Positions 34,440 to 46,377 of a stretch of DNA of 64,000 bases are shown here, one piece after another. Within the stretch, counting starts at the first letter, position 1, and every line of letters starts with the position of its first letter. This DNA comes from Asterias rubens (Eukaryota; Echinodermata; Asteroidea; Forcipulatida; Asteriidae), in contig NC_047083.1 in NCBI RefSeq assembly GCF_902459465.1, positions 1,614,501 to 1,678,500 of the forward strand, in the 5' to 3' direction. Made by a program: the position numbers and the translations under genes. A model generated the notes under the pieces. It did no database searches. It saw only the letters and a list, made by a program, of their open reading frames with translations, and was not told the origin of the DNA.

Positions 34440-34635
34440 AAACGTCAAGCATAAACCGGTGTGGCGGTTTCAGTCTTCCTCCGTGTTCAGTTTTCCGGGA
34501 CTCAGTACGGCACTGTTAAACAATAATTGACTACTTTCGCTTGCTGTGCGCATGCGTCGCATGACGTAATGTTACCGTATTTGGTCATTCGGAAAACTGA
34601 ACACGGCGGAAAGTTGAAACCACCACACCGGCTCT
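34440..34635. repeat. Fold-back element upstream of R2
   Basis: The arms ccggtgtggcggtttcag and gaaaccaccacaccgg pair, as do ctccgtgttcagttttccg and cggaaaactgaacacggcg. Confidence 0.85.
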
Positions 34636-34916
34636 TCTCAGAGCCACCACTATCACAAAAGAAATGTTTACTTTTAAAACAAAATCAGCACAACTCATTT
34701 TTAATCACCTTTTGTTACACTGTGCTCGGTAGAATACTGATAGATGACCCCCAAAAAATCACTAGTTAGTTACTGAAGGTGATACGTTTGTTGGTAGCCA
34801 CTCTTAAAATGGATGGCAATAAAAACTTTTGAGAAAATCATTTTGAGAAACATTTCACTTCGAAGTAATGTGGTTGTTTAAAACGATATCAGTTTAATGC
34901 CCACCCCCCCCCAATT

Positions 34917-35305
34917 TTAAAGGCCGTGGACACTATGGGTAATTGTCAAAGACCAGTCTTCTCACTTGGTGTATCTCAACATATGCATAAAATAACAAAC
35001 CTGTGAAAATTTGAGCTCAATTGGTCGTCGGAGTTACGAGATAATAATGAAAGAAAAAACACCCTTGTCACACGAAGTATACTGTGCGTTTCGACGGTTG
35101 ATTTCGAGACCTCAAATTCTAAACTTGAGGTCTCGAAATCAAATTCGTGGAAAATTACTTCTTTCTCGAAAACTATGTCACTTCAGAGAGAGCCGTTTCT
35201 CACAATGCATTATACCATCAACCTCTCCCCATTACTCGTCACCAAGAAAGGTTTTATGCTAATAATTATTTTGAGTAATTACCAATAGTGTCCACTGCCT
35301 TTAAG
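34917..35305 (+). repeat. Family-B element, near-consensus copy
   Basis: Runs taaaggccgtggacactatg to agtgtccactgcctttaag. The central palindrome atttcgagacctcaaattct / aacttgaggtctcgaaat is intact. Confidence 0.9.
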
Positions 35306-35479
35306 TCATCATCCTTACGGGAAAATATTGACTCATATATAAAATGTTTTTTTTTTCCTGGCAACATCCCACAGTGATTACATAGAATAAAATGCATGAT
35401 TTGGAAGACAGTGAATTACAAGATGAAAAAACCCATACACGAGGAAACTGAAACAGATATCGTGTATCTTTGAATTCTA

Positions 35480-35660
35480 CCCAACCGTCTTGGACCCCTT
35501 CCCATGCCATATCACGCCAACAAGGAAGCAAAGAAACACAACCGTCTTGGACCCCTTCCCATGCCATATCACGCCAACAAGGAAGCAAAGAAACACAACC
35601 GTCTTGGACCCCTTCCCATGCCATATACAAGGAAGCAAAGAAACAAGATAGCCAACTCGA
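35480..35660. repeat. ~58-bp tandem repeat, three units
   Basis: Units contain cgtcttggaccccttcccat gccatatcac, then gccaacaaggaagcaaagaa acacaac. A single degenerate unit lies in the R1 flank at 27370-27440. The open frames here follow from the repeat. Confidence 0.9.
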
Positions 35661-35699
35661 AATTATTAAAGAGAGGAACCAAAATAAGCAAACTAAAAT

Positions 35700-37120
35700 A
35701 AGGTTATCTATTTTCACGTGATTTTTGAACTACCTATCTATCTTCCAATGAGTATACATCCCCGAGAGGAGTATAGGAGTGTCGTACTTGGGTGCAAATT
35801 GCTTTGTCACAGGAACAAATATCAACAATTATTTTGACCCTCTCTATCCGTTGCCGAGACAGAGAGTGAACTGCAACAATGCTTACCGAAGCGTTATCGA
35901 CCTACACGCCGGTTGTGATTGGTCCTTCAAATTGATAGAACCTTTAAAAAACACGCATCGTGATTGGTCCAGACCGTGCGTCTCCAAAACAAGGAGACAA
36001 TGAGGCCTAGCGGACCGGATCACTATTTGCCGTGGATAAATGAGTTTTTCTTCGAAACTTTCATGTCCTGCAAACTGAACTCGAACTCGAAGTAAACAGA
36101 TGTCTCTTTGGTTATCATTATTTCGTTTCGCCGCTCGATCTTGTCAATTTGTTTTTTCCTATGCACAAAGTGTTGTTGTTTGCTGTGACATGAAGAATCG
36201 GTAAAAAAAAACAAAAGTTTAATGTTATCAAGACTTTGAAAAATAGTTCGAAATACGAGCACTTTTTTTTGACAATTTGGCCCCGAAAAACATCCTTAAA
36301 CTTGTTTTCTAAATGGCCGCCCCCGTCCACCGTCACATTTTTCAAGAAAACCGGCCCATTCGGCCGGGTTTTTTTTCAAGATGATTTGGCGTGGTTTTTT
36401 TTCTCGGTGTGCTTAAAGTCTAACAAAAACCACAGTTTTTCAAAACAAAATTTTGTTCAGGGATCGATACAAATGCGACCACATTTTGACGGCGAGCGCG
36501 CACTGTACTGTATGCTACGTTGTTTGTTAGTAAGTTGGAGTGATATGCATAGGGAGATCTCACACGAGAATGGGACTTGAATCAAGTCTAGCGGGGACGC
36601 TAAACATGTTTTATTTGTTTGTGTTCGCCTAACCATTATAGTGTATGCGTGCTTTTAGTTATGTTCAACTCCATAATAAATCCATAATCTGTCACGTAGG
36701 CCTGCACACTGTGTCTGCACTAAATAGCATTTCGCCAAGCCTAAAATTGTATTAAAAAAATGAGGGAATGTACAATCAAATTATTTATCTAAACAAAAAT
36801 AATTACAGAGGCTTGGATTTAAATATTCATCAAAATGTACTCTTTCCATTTATTTATTAACCTTTTATTTATTTTTATTAAATGCAATTGTTGACGCAAA
36901 CCATTATTTTCTGTGGTCTGTGCGTGGCAAACGTATAGTCTTTTTAAGTTGAAAACAGAAATGGAAATATGCAGGTAGGGTTGTTGTTTCTCCATGCATC
37001 GTACACAAGAGAAGAAAGAAAAAGAAAAAAAAAAGGAAAAAAAAACGGTAATATAATATGTATCAACGGTTTCCCAGCTCTACCATCATCAAACGACGAA
37101 GAAATGTTAAAATATGGAAA
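35700..37120. other. Upstream flank of R2, no exon recognised
   Basis: Contains the aaaccggcccattcggccgg hairpin block (36340-36375), the gggacgctaaacatg block shared with unit R1 at 28290, and A+T-rich filler. No exon with acceptor, donor and protein similarity is found on either strand. Confidence 0.6.
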
Positions 37121-37262
37121 GGTTTGCGGTAACACCATGTAATGACTATCTCTAAATGATTTAGGGTGGTTCTAAAAAGAACCGTTGGTTTGAAACCAAC
37201 GGTTTTTTTCAGAACCACCCCAATTTAAAGAGATAATCATGACATGGTGTTACCGTAAACCT
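37121..37262. repeat. Family-E fold-back element (142 bp), complete
   Basis: Ends ggtttgcggtaacaccatgt and acatggtgttaccgtaaacc are inverted. The centre is ggtggttctaaaaagaacc ... accaacggttttt..agaaccacc. Other copies: 38818-38943, 48316-48452, 50882-51014. Confidence 0.9.
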
Positions 37263-38172
37263 TTTCATATCGTATTTCTACCATGCATGCAAAGTTTCAA
37301 ATCCTCAGAAATGTAAGTTTGAGGCTTTTTAATGTTGACGTAAATCCAATTGGTTGCTAATTTTATGCCGGAAAAATTACCCCCAAAGGTTGAAATCTGA
37401 ATTATTTTCTCACTTCCTCAGTTTTGTATGCAACAAAAAACAACACCAACTCTAGACTATTCTGCAATCCGCTAAAATAATAGGCTAGCCAAAAACAAGC
37501 CATATGGACACGATGATTAAAGATAGTGCTCACAACTCGTGACTCTTGCAAAATGCGCATAGTAACGGCAGAAAATGAACGAAAAAGGAAGTACAGCGCC
37601 CCAGTTACTGGGTCTACATCAAACTATTACTACTTATGGTTATGAAATCTACGCCCAGCTTCTAAAAATTAAAGTATTAGTTCATAACAATATTGTTATT
37701 TACCGTATTTTGTCCATCGTAATACACCGTAGATCCAGTGTCTGGTCCTTCGTACGAACATTAGTTTTATACCTTCCAAAATGGTGGGCTTATTATGCCG
37801 TCGTCTGTCAGAGTTTCAATTAATGTCTTTTGCTGATGTACAGCATCATAGCATTATACTCGCTTTTCTGTCGACAAGTGGTATGTACAACATGGGCGAG
37901 TCACGTGCGCAATGTTCATGTACTGTAGAACCCGGAACTCACCGACACGCAGATTAAATATGTGCGCAGCACCGAACTTTGACACACTCATAATATTATT
38001 TCAACAGATGTGACCAGGGTGGCATTTTACCATTACCATACAACAGAGCACGACGTTTTGCACACAGACCACTATACAAATGGAAGCATAAAGTTATGCG
38101 TGTTTTTTAAAATATCGATTGCACTTTCAAATTCTATCAACTTTGGTATGAAGTCTGAAAAGGGGGCACATC

Positions 38173-38500
38173 TCAAAGACACTGGACACCTTTGGTAATA
38201 TTGTCAAAGACAAGTCTTCTCACTTGGTTTATCCTTACACAATTTGAACTCGATTGGCTGTCGAAGTTGCGAGAGAATAACGGAAGAAAAAACACCCTTG
38301 TCGCACCAGTTGTGTGCTTCATGCTTGGAGACCTAAGTCTCGAATTCAACTCAAATTTTGAGAAATTACTTCTTTCTCAAAAACTACTTTACTTCAGAGG
38401 GAGTCGTCTTTTCTCACAAATCAACAGCTCTCCGTTGCTCGTTACCAAGTACCTTTTCTATGCTAACAATTATTTTGAGTAATTAGCAATAGTATCTTTA
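38173..38500 (+). repeat. Family-B element, internally shortened
   Basis: From aaagacactggacacctttg to gagtaattagcaatagtatctttaa; part of the central palindrome is lost. Confidence 0.75.
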
Positions 38501-38817
38501 AAATGTACAGCTTATGGACGACTTTTTTAGTTTTATGTGCAAAATTTGACACAACATGTAAAGTTTCACCACATGAGTATCTCGTCTGCCAAACGCCCCT
38601 TCGTAATACAGGTCTATCTTTTAGTAAACAAACATTACAAAGTCTATACCATGGCACGAAGCTCATCGAGATACCATGGGACTGACGAGTGGGAGAAACA
38701 TTTTCACATTGTGTTACCACAATTCTCTCCTGACATTATTAAAGTGCAAACAGTGAATTGTACTTGATTAATGTTAAGTAGGATCTGAAACTTTGCGTGG
38801 TGGAAATACGATATAGA

Positions 38818-38943
38818 AAGGTTTGTGGTAATGATAATCTCTAAATGCGTTGGGGTGGTTCTGAAAAGGATGAAAAACACGGTTCTTTTCGGAACCACCC
38901 AAACTCATTTATTACATGGTGTTATTTTTTACCGCAAACAATA
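38818..38943. repeat. Family-E fold-back element
   Basis: Shows ttggggtggttctgaaaagg / ttcttttcggaaccacccaa central arms and outer aggtttgtggtaa / ttaccgcaaac relics. Confidence 0.8.
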
Positions 38944-39417
38944 TTTCTACATTGAATAATATTATAAGGAAGTATAATGTCACGTAAAAATGAGTCTGAC
39001 TAAAATTCACCATGGTACCTTCCGCAAAGAAAATACAAAGTCATAGTGAGTGTGGGTTTCATTATTCAAAGAACTTTTTTACTGCAAATAAAGCTCAAAA
39101 GAATCCTGGCATTGAGTGATCGGTTGTGGTGGTATTATTAGAATAAATACAACATAGTCACGCTGTAGTATTGTGCCAAGTCGGCTCCGGGGCCAAAGGG
39201 GGAATTCCAGCAGAGTGTTGAATAACAATGAATGGTTGACGGTTCTTGGTTCTGTAACACGGAAACTAAAGCATTGCAATTTATACAGCGAGTCGATGTG
39301 AGGTATCAGGCATTTTGTGTAATGCTTTGATAATTTACTGTGTTCCCCAAATTTGAATCTTAGAAGCGTTATCTGCGTAATGTTTCTCAGATTGTGTGTT
39401 CCAATTAGGGATTATCT

Positions 39418-40042
39418 TCCTGAGTGGACACGTTTGGTAATTGTCAAAGACAGGGGCCAATTTCATAGAGCTGCTTAAGCAGAAAATTTGCTTAAGCACG
39501 AAAATAGCTCGCTTATTTTACACATGTTACTGGACAAAATGTCATGACATATACATTGCTGGTGACTGGTATTTAGCTGTTGTTTATTTAGCATGACAAT
39601 TGAGTCTTGGCCGGTAATCTGATTTTACTAAGCATGATTTCTTTTTTGCTTAAGCATAATTTTGTGCTTAAGTAGCTCTATGAAAATGGGCCCAGTAATC
39701 CCACTTGGTGTATCCCTTCATTATGCAAACACTAAGAAATCTGTGAAACTAAGGGCTAAATTTGTCAACAAAGTTGCAAGAGAACAATTCCGAAAGAAAA
39801 AACACCCTTTTTGCACAACATAATGTGTGTGCTTTCCAGATGTCTATATAAAAGATAAAGGGCTTCAGGCCTGAAGTATATGAGTGAGAAATTACCTGTT
39901 TCTCAAAAACTACGTTACTTCAGAGGGAGTTGTTTCTCACAATACAATTTGTGATACTAAGCAGCTCTCCGTTGCTCATCAAGTAAGATTTTTATGCAAT
40001 CATAATATGTGTAATTACCAAACGTGTCCTGTGGCTTTAAAG
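39418..40042 (+). repeat. Family-B element split by a family-A element
   Basis: The left end of B (gtggacacgtttggtaattg tcaaagac) stops near 39449. A complete family-A element (gggccaatttcatagagctg ... agctctatgaaaatgggccc) occupies about 39449-39693. Then B continues with cccacttggtgtatcccttc to the inverted end cgtgtcctgtggctttaaag. The order of insertion is therefore B first, then A. Confidence 0.85.
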
Positions 40043-40555
40043 TTCGGTGATAATAATTGTCCTCACATGACTCGAGAGTCCTGCGCGCAAAGGGCACCAA
40101 CAGGAAACCATTCAGTGTTCAAGATCAATTCTGCACAATCGAAACGACCACAATAATTATATTTCGCAACTACAACAGATATGAAAACCACCATTTCTGA
40201 AAGGTGAAGTAGCCTACAACTAATGTTCGTTGGACACGACACGTCACTAGATCCACGGTGTACGATGGCCAGGAGGGAGCACACAAAACGGTAAATAATA
40301 ATTTTAACCAATGCATTTTAAGAAGCTGGCAGGTGCAGGCGTGCTAAACGTTCATTCTAGCGCTTTATACTTGACGGTAGACCTAAAGGTTAAAACCAAC
40401 CCATATGTCTATATCTATATAGACGTGTGTATATATGTCTATATCTCGACACCCCCATTGTTCCGACATAATCCAAAAACCTCCGCATATTAGGGATTAT
40501 TGGGTTAGGGTAAGAATCGGAACAAAGGGCCTCGCGCAATCTGGAACATACATGT

Positions 40556-40935
40556 TTAAAGCCATTGGACCCCTTCGGTACAGAAAAAAAGAAAAAAAGT
40601 TCACAGATTTACAAATAATTTACAGGGTTTACAGAAGGTAATGGTGAAAGACTTCTCTTGAAATATTAGTCCATGAAATGCTTTACTTTTTGAGAAAACG
40701 GTAAAACAATATAAATTCTCGTTAGCGAGAATTACGGATTTGTTCTAAACACATGTCATGACACGGCGAAACGCGCGGAAACAGGAGTGGGTTTTCCCGT
40801 TATTTTCTCCCGACTCCGATGTCCGATTGAGACTAAATTTCCACAGGATTGTTATTTTATATATAAGTTGTGATACACGAAGTGTGGGACTTGGACAATA
40901 CTGTTTACCGAAAGTGTATTAATGGCTTTAACTGA
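40556..40935. repeat. Family-C element
   Basis: Ends taaagccattggaccccttc and gtattaatggcttta are inverted. A central hairpin ttctcgttagcgagaat and the gtcatgacac motif mark the family. The other full copy is at 51433-51892, reversed. Confidence 0.85.
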
Positions 40936-41027
40936 TGAGGTCTATTTTGCAAGAACAAGTCACGAGTAGTGAGGAATGTCAGCAGGCATGCCCTGCCCCG
41001 TTATGGCTTCGGCAGTGGCTGGTACTG

Positions 41028-41278
41028 GGCCCAATTATATAGAGCTGATAAGCAGGACAATTTTGTGCTTATCATGAAATTTCTTCCTTGATAAAAACGG
41101 GATTACCAACCAAATTTACATGTGTTGCATATTATTGCTTGTTACTGGTATTCAGCTGATGTTGGCATATCCTGAAAATAACGTGGACATTTGGTTGCTA
41201 ATCCTGTTTTTATCAAGGCAAAAATGTCATGCTAAGCAACTCTTTATGCTTAGCAGCTCTATGAAATTGGGCCCTGAT
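41028..41278. repeat. Family-A fold-back element
   Basis: Opens gggcccaattatatagagct gataagcag and closes gctctatgaaattgggccct. Inner arms pair ttccttgataaaaacggg and cctgtttttatcaagg. Confidence 0.9.
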
Positions 41279-41683
41279 ATCTGATTGACGTGTTAAGTCC
41301 AATATTGTCTAGACAAACACAGGGCGTGTTCGGCTGCTACGTGTCGACAGCAGGTGCATTTAAAAGAAGGCGAGTCCGTGAATAAATTATAATAAGTTGT
41401 GAATAATGAATATTGTGAAAAATGAATGATGAATACGGTGAATAATTTGAATATTTGATATTGTGAAAAAAATGAATAATGTCCGTGAATGATGAAATGG
41501 ATGAGAGTTCAGAATTTAAATGTCTGGTCCACGACTCACTATGAACACAACAACGACAGTGCCCCTTTAAACGGTTTCGTACAAGTGGGTTTTCCCACTT
41601 TTAGGCTACAGTGTAGTAGTAGTCGGATATTTGTTTGTGTTGACAAAGGTTGTGGAATGGTGAACCCTATGCAGATAAAAGAG

Positions 41684-41899
41684 TAGACTTGTGGACAAGT
41701 CGTTAATGGTCCCACCCGACGCGGTGAGATAGTCGAGTGGTCACTACTCTCGCGCCAACTGCTGGTTGCCGACTTCTAGATAGGGAGTAGAAGTCGGGCA
41801 GCGCACAGTAGTCACTCAACCAGCAGTTCGCGCGGAGGGCACCGCTGCAACTCGACTATCTCAGCGCGTGGGACCATAACCGACTTGTCCACAAGTCTA
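41684..41899. mobile_element. 216-bp fold-back transposon with 9-bp target duplication
   Basis: Ends tagacttgtggacaagtcg and cgacttgtccacaagtcta are inverted repeats, and most of the interior pairs as well (gagatagtcgag / ctcgactatctc, aactgctggttg / caaccagcagtt). ATAAAAGAG flanks both sides. The paralogous site near 53710 has a single ATAAAAGAG and no insert. No coding capacity. Confidence 0.93.
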
Positions 41900-42173
41900 A
41901 TAAAAGAGGTGTGCCAGCATAATATCATTACTAGTCTTGTCCCAAGACGTTAGTGATCGGGGCTGCGCTCGTTGTGGATCGCTATATAGCGCGCCCTCTT
42001 ACGGCAGGGTTTACCAAACTTTGCCAGATGAGGATAGTCTAAGAAAAAAATAATAACAAAATAATACAAAATTGATGAGATATTAATCAGTCAGTGATTT
42101 TGGAGGGAAATCTCCGTTTAGATAGTTAATATTGAATTAGTATTGATTTGGTTTCATCCACGTTAACTTATAG

Positions 42174-45100
42174 GTGGCTCGGTTACCTAGTGGTATTCTA
42201 CTGCATAATGACCAAGGAAATAGCTACCCAACCCGTCTACACTTCTGTAACAGGCAAGTATAACAAGTAGACACAGCTATTTTAAATGTGGTTATATAAT
42301 ACCAGCCTATGATAAATGATAAAATTGTCCTCAATGTCCATTGAGTATTTATGGACAAAGACTTATGGTCAGATTACCGTAATGGTATGTCACAACAGAA
42401 GCGCTGAACAGAGGCTTGTTAAAGAGGCTTGATGTTATAAAGGCCTCTATAGAAAAACAATCAGTTCTTTTATTTCTGGCCTTTGCTGTTCCGTAGGAAA
42501 CGCTAACGACGCCCTCATTGTTTCAAATGAGCAAGTTTACCTGCAGCTCCGACAGACACAACGTGTACCATGTGGAAAGCAGACAGGCGCCACTGACGTC
42601 ATCGCTGTGACCTGGTACGATACCAAAAAAAATGAAATCATTCGAATAGTATCAAACCCGATCCACGGGAGCAATTTCACGTCTGCGAAGTACGAAGGGA
42701 GGGCTACATTCACCCAAGGGTTCGACCTGACCCTCATGGATGTCAATGATGGGGATACTGGACGTTATACGTGCGAGATAATCACAGCTACTGATCAAGT
42801 GGATTATGAAGTTGAAGTTATCGTTATTGGTAAGTCTTAACCCTAAGAATAGTGCGTTTTACATTGCCCGTTAGCAAACGTCTATTATAGTTTCGTTTTG
42901 TTAAGTTAATTGAGAAACATAATTAAAAGTTTGAGTGGCCCGGGCAAGGTCGTTTACCCGCTGGATTTTTTACAATATAGATTAGTCTGCTGTATTCAAG
43001 GGATTTCCCCCATTGACTTGTACTCAAACGAGGCCCACCCACGTAGTTATTCATGGCTTTCTATTGGTGAGAACTATTCTGCCCGCCACCCCCCCCCCCC
43101 CCCACAACCACCCCCACCCCACCCCTTTTGATGAATGGAACCCAACTATTTGGAAACGTACCAGCAATTATAATTTATTGGTTGAAAGGAAAATCACAAC
43201 CTTTATCTGGCGAAAGTTATGTTCTGGTTAGCTTATTTATGACATAATGAACCCTACTTCTACTTTTATAGGATCGTTAAGCCTGAAAATCCTTCATATC
43301 AAAAATATTTTCAAACTTGGAAAGGGTCTGTAAAACAACTTGTTCATCATCTTAATGTTAATTGGTCACACACAATATCACTGTGTGTGGGGGGATTTGT
43401 TCTTCAAACTTTAAAGTAAGTTTTTAATAGCTATTACTATTCATTAACTTTGTTTGTGTTTTTGTTTTTGTTTGTATGTTTCTTTGAAGATAAACAACTT
43501 CCTATACGCTCAGCAGTGCGATCAGTCTCGCAGCTCCTCCGAGCCGGCGAGAACACCGTCCATTGTCCGGTTTACAACAGATCCATCACGAGACCAACCA
43601 TTTATTACTCAATTCAACATGACGTCAGAAGTCCGACGGAGATCCTAGTTTCCCGCTTCTCAGACGGTTCAGTTTTATTGCAAGAGTCGACCTTTGACAT
43701 CCAACGGGACGCCAACTACTCGTTGGTTATTAAAAAGCCAGCGGCAGCTCCTGCGGAGTTGTTGATATGGTGTCACGTCTCCTCTGACGTAGATGGGGTC
43801 AATCTGATGAGTGGTTTCGTCAATGTTACTCGTGAGTATTGCCTACCACTCGCTTAAGGTTCAAAGTTCATTTGTTCACAGCTTGAATTTTATTTTACAA
43901 AGTATACATCATAATTGAAATGTAATGTTTTAGAGTTTTATCCTTGTACCTTTTATCCGTGTATTTTTTGTATTTGTATGTGAAATTGCCAAATAGATAT
44001 AGGCCTATAATATTGATAATGATTATTTTGTATAAAACATTCATGGTAGTATACCTTTCTCATACTGCCTCCATCTTGGTCATGTTTCTCGTGTAGAATA
44101 ACGATAATGAATGCTAATAATCATTTCGCAATTAGGAACCAGACTAATTTGTTCTTCCAGCTTCCGTTTGGTAACATTGATATCAATGGGAGAAATTCAA
44201 GATGGCTGCACCATGATCAAGGTCTATCCTGTGAACTTTCCTACATAATAGCCTTATACATGCGTTTGCGCTTTCTAAAAAGTGACCACACAGTGCAGAA
44301 TTTTGTAGCGGGTTAGATTGGGGGGGCTCATTTGTTGCCAAGTGTCTCGCCTAAATGTTTAGAGTCTTGATTTATTCTCTCTCTTCACCCATTTTTCTTT
44401 CCAGAATTTCAACCGGCAGAAACTTCGAATTCTGTTTGGATAGCTCTTATGTGTTTAGGGGTGATCATTTTAATCATCCTATGTGTGGCTGCCGTGTTAT
44501 ACAAGATAAGATGGAAGACTACATATCTTTCTTCTCTCAGCTCCGAAGAGATGGTTCCTTTCAACCAAGAAAGCCCAATCAACAACGGTAATTTACTTCC
44601 AGGTTTTTTTAAAGGCACAGTACACTATTGGTAATTACTCAAACAATTGTAATTATAAAAACTTACCTGGTACAACCAATGGAGAGATGTAGATAGTATA
44701 AAACGATGTGAGAAACTGTTTCCTCTGAAGTAACGTATTTTTTTTTTTTTTTTAACAGATTATTTCTCACTCAAAAACTTTCAGCCGAATGTGAGTGCGG
44801 CACAGGTTTTGGGATTTTTCTGTTGTATAGACGATGTGACCTCTGACGTCACACGAAAACCATAAAATGATTCGCGCGCATACCGCCGGGCAAAACCTTT
44901 GTCAAGTCTAGGTCATTAGTGCCCAAATGTTTTTTCTATTTTTATGGGCTAGCTCATAAAAGTTTTTTGGTTTATTCCCTCCAACAGAAAGCTGTGGAGA
45001 TTACAAACTGAAGAACGTGATTCAAAAAGGAGGCAAGAAGGGAAAAGTGCTGAACTACGTCTTCTCCTCATTAAGATTGGTGACGGTTGCGGGTAATGGT

Positions 45101-45898
45101 GATTTGGTGATGCTAGACGGTAAAGGAATTCGAGTCATGTCAAAGAAATACTACAAGAAAGTCACGTTCCAGATACGGGCAGATTTAATCAATGAATATG
45201 TTGCCATAGCAGCCTCGAAAAGACAAGCTGGGGAAGTACTCGTGGCAAGAAAGAGCGGTAAGATTACATGGCATGACAACAGCAGTGGGAAGGAGGTTGA
45301 GATCCCAGGTTGCAGCAATCAAACCCCTGGAGAGATAAGCGATATGGATGTGGACGATATGGGAACCATATACGTTGCCGACATAGTTAAGAATGTGATT
45401 TATTCTTATAGCGTGGATGGGTCGTTCAAGTCATCGTTTGCAGTTAAAGACTCACCGAAGTGTATCAGCGCTTGCGAGGGTGGCATTTTATATGTTTTAT
45501 TCGGGACTAGGATTAAGAGGGGCGAAGGGTATGACATCGAAGGGGGCACCATTAAGAGGTACACCAACGGCACACGGGGTGACTATGACATAAAATGTCC
45601 CACAGATATGAATATTGTGACGACTGGTTTGTACTCGAGCAAAACGTCTGTGTATGTTTTAGCCAAAAGTGCGGGGTCTGATAAAGCTGAAGCAAGCGCC
45701 ATACTTCAGTTTTCAGCGTTGGATGGTCACCTCCAACGACGTATCATCGACGACTGGGCAGGAGTTCTAGGCATAGTTTTCATCAGGGATGATGATGAAC
45801 TGGCCTTCTTTGATTCCAAAGAAGTAAAAGTTTATGAAAGGCAGAAAGTGATGAGGAAAAAGCCAATAAGAGAAGATAGTTCTTCTCGTATTGTCTGA
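42174..45898 (+). CDS. R3: Ig-domain receptor with intracellular NHL-like propeller
   Basis: Five exons join in phase 1: leader 42174-42253, V-type Ig 42497-42829, second Ig-like 43490-43831, membrane 44405-44587, propeller 44988-45898. The leader reads WLGYLVVFYCIM then TKEIATQPVYTSVTG; its first base completes a codon from an unseen upstream exon. Ig 1 has the first Cys (VPCGKQ), the core Trp (VTWYD) and DTGRYTCEI with the second Cys. Ig 2 is less regular (TVHCPVYN, TIYYS, LLIWCHV). The membrane helix is VWIALMCLGVIILIILCVAA, followed by a linker ending NQESPINN. The last exon is the propeller of about 290 residues, with MDVDDMGTIYVADIVKN as the clearest NHL repeat, and a C-terminus extended by a frameshift to ...EDSSSRIV. 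The leader donor is GC (gcaagt), as in R4. Orientation implies a cytosolic propeller. Ligand and partners are unknown. It converges on T1. Confidence 0.87.
44611..44900 (+). repeat. Half of a family-B element and partial hairpin in R3 intron
   Basis: 44611-44770 matches family B from aaggcacagtacactattgg to ctcctctgaagtaacgt-like sequence. Then cgatgtgacctctgacgtca starts a hairpin element that is complete in R4 (56521-56840) but cut short here by a ~190-bp deletion ending at caagtctaggtcatt. Confidence 0.75.
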
Positions 45899-46377
45899 AG
45901 GGGTTGGAAAGAGGAAAGAGCCACAACAGAAAAATGAAAATCATTTAAATTTACAAATTTTTAAATACGAACTCTTGGATTTGTTCGCAAAATTTTAAAC
46001 ATTCTAGTAGCTTTTAGCAACCATTATAATTACACAATATATAAGCAATTTTGGATCATACCAGTTGAAAATGAAAATCATTTAAATTTACAATTATTTA
46101 TATACGAACTCTTGGATTTGTTTTTCTTCAAAATTAAATAATACCATCCACATCTACTCAGATTCTTATAGCGTCCATAGAAAGTTAGATAAGGCATAAT
46201 AAAATTATTTTTCTTCATATTTCTGAACTAAATTATTATATATGCACAAAACCCCATTGTGGCTGCACTCACTGAGCCACGATTGCGCGTTGAAAAAACA
46301 TAGGGGGGTGCTTTCTAGGGTTAACGCCTGAAATTGGCCACCTTGGTAACAGATGAGTCAAGTGAACAAGATGATCG

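Larger units (their letters stand above)
22600..39110. repeat. Tandem segmental duplication holding R1 and R2
   Basis: Two units of about 8.4 kb lie in the same orientation, roughly 22600-30010 and 31035-39110. Matching landmarks: the ggtggcagcagactctctgg block (22746 / 31183), the propeller exons (23992 / 31840), the intronic 160-bp repeats, the transmembrane exons (26355 / 33751), the gggacgctaaacatg block (28290 / 36594), the ccatcgtaatacaccgt block (28992 / 37712) and the aaaaataca..tccgcaaagaaaatacaaag block (29900 / 39020). Differences between units are mostly transposon insertions. Confidence 0.85.

Noticed and set aside
35301..35721. Open frames with repeated Trp-Thr-Pro-Ser-His or Trp-Glu-Gly-Val-Gln
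   Set aside because: They are translations of a three-unit 58-bp tandem repeat, with no splice context or family similarity.
43081..43130. Proline-rich coding segment before the second Ig exon of R3
   Set aside because: It is a poly-C / CCACC tract inside an intron; the exon begins at 43490 with matching phase.
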